From Euclidia mi (Eukaryota; Arthropoda; Insecta; Lepidoptera; Erebidae), in contig OX123196.2 of NCBI GenBank assembly GCA_944739405.2, forward strand, positions 51,064,196 to 51,128,195: DNA of 64,000 bases. Reading direction: 5' to 3'. Positions 24,101 through 34,700 of this stretch are shown piece after piece (position 1 is the stretch's first letter; every line of letters starts with the position of its first letter). A program made the translations under genes and the position numbers. The notes below the pieces were generated by a model. The model did no database searches. It was not told the origin of the DNA and worked only from the letters and a program-made list of their open reading frames with translations.

Positions 24101-25967
24101 TCAAAATAAAATTGATTAAACAAAAAGGGCAAAACAACACTCTAGTGGTGCTAATAAAAATCTTGAAATACATGAGTTTCTTTGATTTTCGTTTAGTTAC
24201 GAATGACAATAATTCTCTCCGTCATCTTTCTCATCGAATCGGCGAACACTAAATTGTGGTTTTATTCAGTGTAGTGAACAAAGACCTTATGATCGATTCA
24301 AACAATCTTGCAATATGAGTTTATAAAACCGGCTTAGAGCAATAAAATATTGATATTGTAATAAACTCGTAATTGCTTTCTGTATGTCTGTATTTAAAAC
24401 ATTATTAACTTGTACGAATTGTTTTAAAGTCACATAGACTATACCATTTCATGAATATTATCATAAAAACAACTTACATTTGACGTTCATTTTATTAGAC
24501 ATATCTACTTGTTGATTTTATGGCACGATAAAAATGTATTGAAGGTAAAAATAAGAAAATACACTTCATTAAGGTTTCCTTGCCAATTACCGCAGGGTTT
24601 GATAGAGACATTTCTGTTTTTTTTTAATTAATGGTCGATTATCTTTGTGCAAGGCTTTCTCTTTCGCTAAACCAGTAGAAGGACCTGTCGGAGTAAATCA
24701 AATTTCGTTCTGCTTTCTGCCTTTTACTATAGAAATGGGGCTACCTTTGTTTCACGAAAGCTTTTTCTTATATTTTATATTACACATCGAACAATATCTA
24801 ACGAATTAAATGCACTGCAGAGGATAATAAAGAATTATTGTTACATGTATTTATTTATTTGATCAGGCCGTGTCTTTAATTATGTAGGTAAGGGACTTGT
24901 GATAGTTCATAAGATGCCTACGTAATAAATAATTAAGAAATACGAAGCAAAATTAAAGAGGAAGAGAGCAAGTAGGATTTCTAATGAAAACAATAAACCA
25001 TATAGACCCCAGTACCCCTGATAACGAAGAGTTGTAAATTAAATTACATCATAAACGAGAACCTGGCACTTTATTGTGCCAATAATGCTTAGATGTATAG
25101 TATGACTGTACGCCAAACCTTAGTCACTAAGCTGTTGAGAACTTATGACGAATACTTCAAAGAACAAGATTATTTTGAAGAGCCATAATACAATATAAGA
25201 GTGATGTACCTACTCGTATAATTACCTATTATCAACTTGAAATAATAAAAATGTACATAGAGCTTTTAACAGTAGCGCAGATAGTACTAACGAAGGTTCT
25301 AAATGTTTTGTTATTTATTAAGTGTTTATAGGGAAAATACCAAAATCGAAAGCAGGAGTTTAATTTAGAACATAAACATTTTCTTCTAATGAAAATGAGA
25401 AACTTAAATTAGATAACCGACTTCTAGAAAATAATACGTAGTAAATTTTATTGCATAGTAGGTTTTCTTAGAAACTTACATTATCGACTGATTCATTCTA
25501 TTACATATATTCTAAGAGATTGTCAACTCAAAACTCAGTTCCGTTTCTTTATGATTCCATTTAATTGGTATTTTCTGTCTGATTTCTCGAAAAATAGTTT
25601 CTCTGCTTATCAATGGTTTTCCCAATTAACTTTGTTAGTAGATACTTATATGTCAATGTTCCAGGACCTTCTTGCCGGTCCAATGGCAACAGTATTTATG
25701 TTTATTGTAAATTAGGGTGTTTTGGAGGAAACACAGTAGGTGTTTCGGGGGCAAGAGTGTAAACTGTACAAAATTACAAAAGGTAAAAATTATGATTAGG
25801 CAGAAAAAATATTCATTAGTCTATGATCTATGATCATCGATAATTAAGTGGTAAAGGAGCGAGTTGGTTCTAAAATAATAACTATCCATGATTTATATAC
25901 AATCAAAACCAAAGAAGTTATGCACTTAAAAGATACCCACGTATTTGATTGAGTTTCTAATAGGGCA
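24101..25967. other. Non-coding, AT-rich, nothing recognised
   Basis: No repeat family or exon identified. Confidence 0.55.
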
Positions 25968-26174
25968 CTAGAGGATCTAGGATCCCGCATCTACACCTTC
26001 ATATATTTTTTTAATTTAACCGATTTTGCCCGTTCCAAGAAATCCCTCCTTAGTGCACCTCTACGGTTCCCAAGGAACAAACATGCCTAATTTTAGCTTT
26101 TTGCGCCCAGTAGTTTTGGCTGTGCATTATCTATCAGTCAGTTAGTAACACAAGAATTTTATATTTACAAAAGA
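25968..26174 (-). mobile_element. Diverged Helitron-like element
   Basis: It has CTAG at 25968-25971 preceded by A. The conserved blocks (agtgcacctctacggttccc, aggaacaaacatgcc, cagtagttttggctgtgc) are recognisable but carry many substitutions relative to 22924 and 47749. It is an older copy. Confidence 0.65.
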
Positions 26175-26794
26175 TACAGATTGAAACGAAATACTTCTTT
26201 ATTTCATGTAAACTTACGAATCGACATATTTTAAAAAATATCGTTTTATACAAAATTGTTTTTGTGTGTCGAATAAGAACAGTTTAGTCCCAAGCGTTTT
26301 GGTCGTCTTTATAATCAGATATATTGTAACATGCTTTTGAATATAATTTGGCTTTTACAATAATTTTGAACTTATTAATAGATAGATTTTTATGTTATAA
26401 GGAAGCTTGTGATAAAAGCGTATACACTGCCCCATAAAACAGCTACTTATTTTGTGCAGACGTGTGCTATGTACTACGAGATTATTTCTGTTTTATGTAT
26501 TTACAGTACGTATACCACATTTTTACAAAATTTCTTAATATTCTTATGGACAAATAACAGATTTTCATAAATATATTGCGATACAACAGTTACAACGTTT
26601 ATTTCTTCGAACTTTTCTCTTAGATTAACTCGTGGACCGAGGTTGTATATTCCCCTTATAGCTTTGTTCTGCAGAACGAATATTGTATAAGGTCTGCAGC
26701 ATTCCCCTAAAGAAGAATCCTATAAGACATTATACTATGAAAGTGCCTGAAATAAACCATTCTAACTGTAGCTATGTCTGTGAGACACCTAAAA

Positions 26795-26877
26795 ACTAAG
26801 ACAAAAATCCGAACGAGACTAACCCAGTAAGCTCTGCATAGCAGTCTCTTGGCATCTCCACTACGCTATCGCCGTCT
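26795..26877 (-). mobile_element. SINE type C head remnant
   Basis: On the minus strand gatagcgtagtggagatgcc and the following agactgctatgcagag match the type C head at 14549. The body is gone. Confidence 0.6.
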
Positions 26878-26908
26878 TTTCTAAAATTAGGTCATTATAT
26901 ACCCTTAC

Positions 26909-27061
26909 GCGTAAGGTAGGGCAGCCCCCGGCTAGGTGGACCAGCGACCTGAAAAAGGTGGCTGGATAAACTGGATGCGGAAGGCTGAGGACCGTGTACT
27001 GTGGCGCGTGGTGGGAGAGGCCTATGACCAGCAGTGGATTGCGCTGATTGATTGATTGATA
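26909..27061 (+). mobile_element. RTE-like LINE C-terminal fragment with TGAT tail
   Basis: Across frameshifts one reads WMRKAEDRVLWRVVGEAYDQ and QQW, the end of an RTE-type polyprotein, and then a (tgat)n tail. It is a broken, 5'-truncated insertion. Confidence 0.65.
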
Positions 27062-27843
27062 GGCTTTCGCAATCCGATGCTATTCAAAGTTCTATCCTAG
27101 TTTGCGTCACAATAGCATTAATTCAATAAGAAGACCACGCTGACCAGAAAAGTTTGTATAGGAGTCTCTTCTCGAAGATAGTATCGTGTATTTTCCTGAA
27201 TCGCCCCTTACGTCACCCACGAATTAAAAGTGTAATTACTCTATATATCTGTGCTATATATCATACAAAATAATTAAGCTCGTAAAATGTACTTATTTAA
27301 GGTATAAATACCTATTCTTTTCCGACGTTTCAATCGTCTTGAATCGATCGTGGTCACGGATAGACTTATATATAGATTATGACTCTAAATATGTCCTGAA
27401 TTCGTCACACTGTTTCTGTTTTAAACTATTTCTTAATATGTCAAAGCGTGTGTCGTTGCGTTGCCTCGCGTAGGACTAGGTTCGACACAATTTCTACGGA
27501 TGATGTAATTCATTAGATAACATAAATGACGCACAAACTTTATACATTAAGTAACGAGTACACCGCTGTCAACATATTACAAATAATATATAACAAAACA
27601 CTTGATCAGTAAAGCAATCTTATAATTATCGTATGTAATTAGACTTGTTTAATTAAACTCCATGGATCTATGATTAAAAGGATAGATAACGATTAATATA
27701 GACGCCTATCTAATTGGAATAGACGTTGCATAAATTGTTACATACTTGTTATGTCCTTTGGTGCTGCCTGTTTGTTTATAGAATTGTACTATGATGTACC
27801 GTTACTAGAATTGCAATACCTATTTATAAAACTATTAAAAGAG
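27062..27843. other. Non-coding, nothing recognised
   Basis: No feature seen. Confidence 0.5.
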
Positions 27844-28098
27844 ACTGCCTCCGTGGTCCAGTGGACAGCGGATGCGACTGCTGATCGGAGGTCCCGGGTT
27901 GGATTACTGGGTCGGGCAAAAGTGATACTGGGTTTTTCCGACTTCTCAATAGCAGCACGAAGACTGGTGATGTGCGCAGTAATGGCAATAGGCTCGCCCC
28001 CTATTTCGTGTGACCCAAAAATTCATGGCGAAATATAGGTGTAATATTACACCTCTGCCTACGGCTTCGGGGTTACAGGCGTGAGCCTATAAAAAAAA
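27844..28098 (+). mobile_element. tRNA-derived SINE (type A), near complete
   Basis: The head is actgcctccgtggtccagtg with box A, and box B is mutated (gggttggattac). The full body and tail end at gcgtgagcctataaaaaaaa. The frame at 27751-28038 running through it is spurious. Confidence 0.9.
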
Positions 28099-28205
28099 AC
28101 TTAAAAAATGAATAAAAATATAATGCATCCTATATTCACGTACGTATAAAACAGATATGCAGCTGACTAAAGACAATTGCAATCTATGAGTAATATTGTT
28201 GCTAC

Positions 28206-28315
28206 TAACTAGTTTCTGTCTGCGGCTCTGCCCGCGTGATGTCAAGACGAGATATCAAGACAAAAGGTAACCTATTTGCTCTTCTGATGTATTTAAGTTA
28301 TGTTACCTACTACTA
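28206..28315. mobile_element. Remnant of ACTAGCTG-type repeat
   Basis: actagtttctgtctgcggct plus ctgcccgcgtg at the start, and aaaggtaacctatttgctct downstream, fit the same family as 4688. It is truncated. Confidence 0.45.
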
Positions 28316-28325
28316 AACTTGCATT

Positions 28326-28424
28326 GGGACTGAATGAAGCAAGAGAGATATGTCAGGATCGTTGCAAATGGCGTTCCGTAGTCTCTTCCGAAAACAGGCG
28401 TGAGTCTATGTATGTATGTACTGC
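28326..28424 (+). mobile_element. LINE 3' end, 5'-truncated
   Basis: The stretch from gggactgaatgaagcaagag to the tatgtatgtatg tail is nearly identical to the end of the longer copy at 30570-30822 (NEAREICQDRCKWRSVVS), with a small deletion before the tail. Confidence 0.75.
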
Positions 28425-28581
28425 GTAACTTTATGAAACTCTTTTTAGTAGTCTCTACTTCTGTGAATGTAACAAGCATCCATCCATTCTCATCAGTTTT
28501 GGCGTTTATAATAATAATAGGATAGTAATCTGTCCGATGGTACTCAGTTGGCCGTAGTCATAACTGTTACTTGCTTGTTTA

Positions 28582-28790
28582 TCTTAATATATATAAAATC
28601 CTTGCGTTACTGGCTGACTGACAGACACGCTACAGCCGAAACTATTGGGCCCAGGAAGCTGAAATTTGGCATGTATGTTCCTTGGGGACCGTTAGGGTGC
28701 ACTAAGAAGGGATTTCCCGACATTCCCACGGGATCAGCCAAAACCGGTAAATTTAAAAAACATGCAGGCGTAGCTGCTGGCGTCCTCTAG
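28582..28790 (+). mobile_element. Non-autonomous Helitron-like element, full length
   Basis: It runs from TC at 28582 (tcttaatatatataaaatcc) to CTAG at 28787-28790, inserted between A (28581) and T (28791). It has the full set of family blocks. An 80-codon frame through it is not a gene. Confidence 0.75.
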
Positions 28791-28811
28791 TGTGTTTATA
28801 TAGGTATATAT

Positions 28812-28943
28812 CCTTCATTAGTGCACCCCTACGGTCCCCAAGGAACATACATGCCAAATTTCAGCTTCCTGCGTCTAATAGATTTGGCTGTAGCTTGTCT
28901 GTTAGTCGGTCACTAAGACAAGGATTTTATATTTACAGATGTC
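28812..28943 (-). mobile_element. Helitron-like element, partial, head-to-head with the previous one
   Basis: It starts inside the family consensus (attagtgcacccctacggtc) and runs to the aaggattttatatttacaga end. Only the half that is 5' on the minus strand is present, just 20 bp from an oppositely oriented copy. Confidence 0.65.
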
Positions 28944-29279
28944 ATCCAGGAGTTGTATTCGATCTTCAATTAGAATATAAGGTATTGCTTAAAATCTGCG
29001 CTGTGTTGAATCTTGTTGCTTGAATCTTCATTTTCTGATACTGTTAGCATCAGTGTCCAGTCAATGTCAAACTATAGGCCAATTAAATACATAATAAAAT
29101 TTTTAGGTGCTCATGCCCATTCTCGATAAACTTCGAACCACATTATTGAAAGGATTTGACCGAATTGGTCCACCCTAACTGCACATTAGGGTAGCTATAT
29201 ACATTCTTATCATCATGGAATGTAAGTTATGTAACATAAAAAAACGTTCAATTACGTGTAGTAACTTAATAACATAGTA

Positions 29280-29886
29280 CTAGAGGATGTCCGCAGCTTC
29301 GTCCACACATTTTATTTTTTTCTTCCCGATCCCGTGCTAGTCAAAGTCAGAGTCAAAATCCTTTATTCATTTGAGTCACAATGTAACGCTTATGAATGTC
29401 AATATAATAAATTTATAAAATAATTACTTAAAAACTCTACATTTACATTTACTGACACGTTCACAAAGCAAGGGCGTAGAACCATGAGAAATAACGAGCA
29501 ATAAAACTTACGGTCACCCTTTTTCATCGCCAGGTTTTGCATAACTTTCATTTTGTAAGGTGCTGCAACTGTTACACCTTCTATATTACTTGTATATATT
29601 TACTGTACATAATAATACTCAAGCATAATACTTAATTTTAATATTGATGTTCATTTAGTTAGCCTCCTGAAAATACACATGTTGAAACAGGCAGAAACAT
29701 ACCACTTACATATTTTGTGAATTTGGTAATTTTGTGAAATCTTTTCTTAGTGCACTCCTACGGTCCCCAGGAACATATTTTAGCCAAACACCTTTTTGCG
29801 GCCATTAGTTTCGGCTGTGCGTTGTCAGTCAGTCAGTCAACAACGAAAAAATATATATCCGTGTGTATAAAATTTAATATATACAG
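29280..29886 (-). mobile_element. Helitron-like element interrupted by another insertion
   Basis: CTAG and the cgcagcttcgtccacacatt end are at 29280-29337. The other part (cttagtgcactcctacggtc onward) resumes at about 29725 and ends near 29886. The interval between is foreign to the family. Confidence 0.6.
29338..29724. mobile_element. Insertion nested in the Helitron-like copy
   Basis: It begins agtcaaagtcagagtcaaaa and then tcctttattcattt, which resembles the reverse complement of a non-LTR 3' end with its polyadenylation region. The identity of the rest is unclear. Confidence 0.45.
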
Positions 29887-30569
29887 ATATACAGAAGACA
29901 GGATAATTAATACGTAATCAATTTATAAAGTAAAACGGATGCTGGCCAATCTGTCGGATACGCGAGGCTAAAGCGATTACTGTCACTTTAGTTGATCTTG
30001 ACAGCTCTTGCAAAAGGGTCAACTAGATAAGCTTGTAGAAAGTGCTTGTAAAACGGTTTCTATGAACGAATTAGGTATATTTATACGTGATTTTATGATT
30101 CCTTAAAAGATATGATCTGCTGTAGTAGCTTTTTACTTATTAAAGCTTATTCTCTGCCTGGATACATTGTATTTTATTATTCGCGCACATTTTCCAACAT
30201 TGCTTAGACCCAATGTAGATGACTCAATTCGACGACGTAGTCGTCTGAATAACATTGTCATTATACTGGTTTTGTACATTTTTCTTACATCTAATCCAAT
30301 AGCAATTTCAACGCTAGTTGTACACGTCATACAAATTTATTCAACGTGTCTTAACCGTGTTAATTGACTTATTTATGTTTGTATTTAAGCTAATATATTA
30401 CAGTCATATTCTGTCAAATCTGCTTTACAAGGCGAAAGTTTTGAATGCAACCGAGATAATGATGATAGATTATGCATGTATTGAAGCTATAATATATTCT
30501 ATATAATTTCTGTTCTATTCAGAAACTACCGATAGGACCTGGTAGAAAAGTCTGGTTATAAAGAAATAT
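29887..30569. other. Non-coding, nothing recognised
   Basis: AT-rich. Frames at 30133-30367 are shadows of each other on opposite strands, with no protein signature. Confidence 0.5.
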
Positions 30570-30822
30570 TTGTACCTTAGTGTGGAAGGGACAGGACGAA
30601 GGGGAAGACCTAGGCGGACGTTCTCTGACCAGATTGGAGACATCCTAAAAACAGGACAGGTTAGAAGTACTCTGAATAGAAGAGCATGCATGAGGAATCT
30701 GATGGGAGTGAATGAAGCAAGAGAGATATGTCAGGATCGTTGCAAATGGCGTTCCGTAGTCTCTGCCTACCCCTCCGGGAAACAGGCGTGAGTCTATGTA
30801 TGTATGTATGTATTTGTACCTT
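30570..30822 (+). mobile_element. Non-LTR retrotransposon 3' end with ORF C-terminus
   Basis: An open frame ending at 30791 reads GRRGRPRRTFSDQIGDILK, then RNLMGVNEAREICQDRCKW and RSVVSAYPSGKQA with a TGA stop. This type of basic, RPRR(T/R)F...D C-terminus is typical of LINE polyproteins. After the stop comes a (tatg)n tail. The terminal stretch tctgcctacccctccgggaa plus acaggcgtgagtctatg is the same sequence that ends the type A and B SINEs. Confidence 0.8.
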
Positions 30823-30979
30823 AGAATTCAAATAAACTTGAAGCATGACATTTTACCCTCAATCTTCATAGCAATCATACGCCACGGCACTATGAGACAC
30901 AACATTTCAATCAATTAGTAACACAAATAATGCAGTTATCTAAATTGCGATGCATTATAAATCACACGTCATACCGAGA

Positions 30980-31175
30980 GACAAATCTTAACCCGTCACC
31001 GGCCACTTGGCCGCTGTGACCACCTAGAATGGCCGTACACCGCATTATGGCCGTATCGGCCTCTCGTGCGAGATTTATTCGCGTCATAAAGTTGACGCAT
31101 ATCGCCGATAAAACGCCCGTCAGCGCTCGAAACGCCGGGAGCGTGACTAAGGACACGTAACGTCGGACTACGTAC
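30980..31175. promoter_or_regulatory. CpG-rich island, candidate conserved regulatory element
   Basis: This is one of the most CG-rich stretches of the window. It contains tttattcgcgtcataaa at 31074-31090, a near-palindromic pair of Abd-B/Cdx-type sites. A 93-codon minus frame crosses it but matches nothing I know. Confidence 0.3.
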
Positions 31176-31759
31176 AAAGCGTTTACAGTAAATAAATATA
31201 CGTCACATACGGCGGACTCTTGTTTTACGAAGCAAATAAGCATGGACTTACGCCTGCGTTATGGTAGATATTATAATATACTGGTAGCGAATACGGGCTG
31301 TTTAACTATGTGAGCAACTACATGACTATATTACAAATATTACATGCTGGTTTCCAATAATAAAAAACGGTACAGCGAGGAGGAAAAGAAGAAATGAATA
31401 TGGCTACCTTATTGACAGTTAAACGATTGCAAATACATACTCGTGCGTTCAAGAAATGTTTATTGGATCTTTGCGTTTGTTTGTGTCATTCAAACTTTCA
31501 TGCGCCTTATTTCTTATTACAATGTAGTCTCGACATTTTCTGTAACCTTTCTCTATTGCAGAAAATGTAACTCGATATTTTGTCATTAGCATACCTAATG
31601 AAAATAATTCGTAATGCCTTAGGCCGTCATCAAAATTTATAAGGAGGACTATAATTGTTGCCTTACTTTCATGTAGATCAAACCGGTCTTGAACGGGCAA
31701 CGCTTGAAGGTAAGTATCAATGTGTAGTGCAGTGCGCATCTAATGTCCTTACACAAAGC

Positions 31760-32120
31760 TGCACTTAAGTGCGGCCAAACGATCCCATAATTGCTAGTGT
31801 GGGGTGCGGAGGCGCGAAGGGCGATATTTGTTTGCAATTAGCGGCCGAACGGGAAGGCGATGTCCGGGCGTCGCAGTAATTTATGGTTGTGCGAAAGTAC
31901 GGCTTGAAAGTGAGGCCGGGCTTACGGCCGCAGCTGCCGTGCGACTGACATTTCCGCGCGCACTACACGGTTAAAATGCCTTGTTGAGGCGACTGGTCGC
32001 AAACAGATCACGCTTTGACAATAGGATATTATGTATGACGTTCTTGAACGTGTAATTTGTCGGTTTGATAGAGTGGCGCCGAACGATTCCCTTCGTGCTT
32101 GTTTTTGCTTGTAATCGAGT
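31760..32120. promoter_or_regulatory. CpG-rich island with NK and homeodomain-type sites
   Basis: It contains the palindrome cacttaagtg (31762-31771, NK2-like), cataattg, gcaattag and gtaatttatgg, within strongly CG-rich sequence (31805-31990). No repeat and no gene are seen. It is the best candidate for an enhancer of the neighbouring homeobox gene on composition alone. Confidence 0.35.
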
Positions 32121-32382
32121 TATGCAGGCTTACAATGACGATATGTAGACGTCATTCACAATGCAACCCATTACCTCTGGGAAACTATTTGTAGTAAAAC
32201 TACTACTAGTGCGTAGGCACTGTATTACGCCAATATTTGTTTGATAAAACTATAACATTTTATTTTTTTAAAGATAACCAGAATAACATTAATGCGCTCT
32301 GTTTTTGTCAAACTTTTTATTACTTGATCAGAATTATTCAATGCAGCTTAACACTATGAAAATATTATTTCTGGAACTGCTA

Positions 32383-32423
32383 AGCGAACTCTACCAATTT
32401 AGTAAAAATCGGTAGAGTTCGCT
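32383..32423. repeat. Perfect hairpin, 13-bp arms, 15-nt loop
   Basis: agcgaactctacc (32383-32395) is the exact reverse complement of 32411-32423. Confidence 0.92.
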
Positions 32424-32799
32424 CGCATTCTTAAAAAGCTCTATAAAGTCTATGTCAACGGACTCTAAACAAGAAAACGAAGTATTATACATGAATAATA
32501 CCATACTCGGTCCAAAATTACCCCAATAAGGAATGTAAACACACAGGCGCAAGTAATTGTACATAATAACTTGGTAGTCCAGTAACAAATAACTATTAAT
32601 TATATAGAGATATAAGAAATAACGTGTAGTCCTTGTATGGAAACTACTTTATGATTGTTATTACCAGTTTTAATACTCATTCAATTATTTAAACCGAATA
32701 TTATGCGTTTAAATTAATATAATAGCTTTGGCAATGTAATTAGCTAATTAATGTTTACTGTATATATTACAATAATGAACGCTTTTTATTGTAAACTAG

Positions 32800-32955
32800 A
32801 CTTCCCCTTGGCTCCGCCTGCTTAGTACTGACACATTTTATGCTCTCGGAGAAGAATTTCGAAAAAATGCTTTGGTACTTTTTCTAGCTTCTACTACTTC
32901 CAGCTGTGTGGTGTGTGTTTTCAGTTAGTCAATCAGTAACGGAAGAGTTATATAT
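32800..32955 (-). mobile_element. Diverged Helitron-like remnant
   Basis: It starts ctagacttccccttggctcc and ends cagttagtcaatcagtaacg plus gaagagttatata. This parallels the ends of the family at 22924, but the interior is degenerate. Confidence 0.45.
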
Positions 32956-33007
32956 GTTTTGATTTTGACATGTTTACACGTGAATTTAACACCCATTCTA
33001 TCAATAA

Positions 33008-33269
33008 CATAACTTCACGCCTTTTATCCTCGAAGGGGTAGGCAGAGGTGCATTACACAAGCACACTTCGCCAGTTATGTTTCGGTCCCAATGTAATAGG
33101 GGGCGAGCCTATTGCCATCTACCGGGCACATCATTAAGCGAGCGAAAATTAATTTATAATGCACACATAACTTCGAAAAGTCAGAGATGTGTGCCCGGGG
33201 TACCTGAGGATCGAACCCGAGACCATCGTCTCGACAGTCCGTTACGCTCACCACTGGGCTATCAACGCT
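33008..33269 (-). mobile_element. tRNA-derived SINE (type B), complete
   Basis: The minus-strand head is agcgttgatagcccagtggt (box A) with box B gggttcgatcc at about 33209-33219. A body containing cgaagttatgtgtgcatta and cgctcgcttaatgatgtgcc follows. The tail is the shared ctctgcctaccccttcgagg / ataaaaggcgtgaagttatg. Partial copies are at 50338 and 53737. Confidence 0.9.
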
Positions 33270-34126
33270 TTTTCATTAACATCTTGTAACAAATCTGCCA
33301 ACCACGATTTATGCTATGAAAATAATTTCAATAAACCAATATTGTGCTGAGATGTGAATCAGCTGAGATGATGAATATGAATAATCGTCCTTTCGGTACA
33401 TCGGTTGCATCCAAGACCATTCATCTTAAAGTCCGAAGTTCGCTTTCTAGTCTAATAATATTTGACACAATATTTAGCTTACTACCACCATAATTTATTT
33501 CCGACCAATAATATCGATCCAAAGGTTGCCTGGTAGAAATCGTTTTCAGCGATAAGGCCGCCCTTTGTGCTTAGGTACTTGTTTATTAGATTACTTCAAA
33601 TGTTTGTATTAGTGGACAATAAAGTAGAAATAAATAAAAACAAATTGACTATTTTTAAACACCTTATATTTCTGTAAATACCTGTGGTAAATACAATTAT
33701 ACATGATATAAAATATAGTATCTAAGTAAGTTTTTGTTGTAATAAAATAGGTTATTATCATATAATAAAATAGATGATTTACTTACTTACATTTTAATCT
33801 AAAGTAAAAAGTGAAGAGTACTTCATAATACGTTCGTTTTATACGGATCTAATAAAATATGAGAACTTTAAACTTTTGTTGACCTGCTACAAAAACATTA
33901 ACGGTTGTAACATGCCTAATAGTCTAAGTTTCTACATATTTTTTTATTCAATTTTAACGTCTCAGAATATTTTCTATGGCGCAAATTACTTTTTATATTA
34001 CCTACTGGCATATGAATAGCAAAATGTATATTGTATAAGCTTGTTAACTTTAGTGAGGGGATGGTAAGTGCTTACACTGCCTTTAATTTAGCGAGGACAA
34101 GCATCAAAGATCATCTTTATTTTACT
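33270..34126. other. Non-coding, AT-rich, nothing recognised
   Basis: No feature seen. Confidence 0.5.
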
Positions 34127-34334
34127 ACTTGAAGACGCCAGCAGCTACGCCTGCATTTTTTTTAAATTTACCCGTTTTGGCTGATCCCGTGGGAATTTCG
34201 GGAAATCCCTTCCTAGTGCACCCCTAGGGTCCCCAAGGAACATACATGTCAAATTTCAGCTTCCTGCGCCCAATAGTTTCGGCTGTAGCGTGTCTGTCAG
34301 TCAGTCCGTAACGCAAGGATTTTGTATATTAAGA
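34127..34334 (-). mobile_element. Helitron-like element with a mutated terminus
   Basis: It is nearly identical to the copy at 22924 in the interior, but the CTAG end reads acttgaagacgcc in place of actagaggacgcc, so the 3' terminus is damaged. The TC end is at 34333-34334, followed by T. Confidence 0.72.
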
Positions 34335-34383
34335 TAATATAAGGCATCGAGTCACATTTCGTTAATTTTATAAAATAATTACC

Positions 34384-34475
34384 TATCATCATCATCATCA
34401 TGTCAGCCTAGAGACGTCCACTGCTGGACATAGGCCTCCCCCAAGGTTCTCCACACAGACCAATTTTGAGCCGCT
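34384..34475 (-). mobile_element. RTE-type 3' UTR with (ATC/GAT)n tail
   Basis: A (atc)n run is followed by tcagcctagagacgtccact and gctggacataggcctccccc. This is the minus-strand 3' end of a widespread insect RTE-like LINE, whose plus-strand form ends in GATGAT repeats (compare 55363 and 63053). Confidence 0.7.
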
Positions 34476-34482
34476 CGCGTCA

Positions 34483-34700
34483 CTCAGAGGGCGACGGAGA
34501 GAGCTATGCTCGGAGTTTCCCTGCGAGATCGAATCAGAAATGAGGAGATCCGCAGGAGAACCAAAGTCACCGACATAGCTCTCTAAATAGCCAGGCTGAA
34601 GTGGCAATGGGCAGGGCACATAGCTCGAAGAACCGATGGCCGGTGGGGCAGGCGGGTTCTGGAGTGGCAACCACGTACCGGACGACGCAGCAGGGGTAGA
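34483..34700 (+). mobile_element. RTE-like LINE ORF fragment with a premature stop
   Basis: The frame reads MLGVSLRDRIRNEEIRRRTK, then VTDIAL, an in-frame TAA, then IARLKWQWAGHIARRTDGRW and GRRVLEWQPRTGRRSRGRPP. This is the conserved region near the C-terminus of RTE-type polyproteins. It lies head to head with the minus-strand 3' UTR just before it. Confidence 0.8.

Noticed and set aside
30962..31243. 93-codon minus-strand frame in a CpG-rich island
   Set aside because: Openness is explained by GC-richer composition, and no domain was recognised. I prefer a regulatory island.
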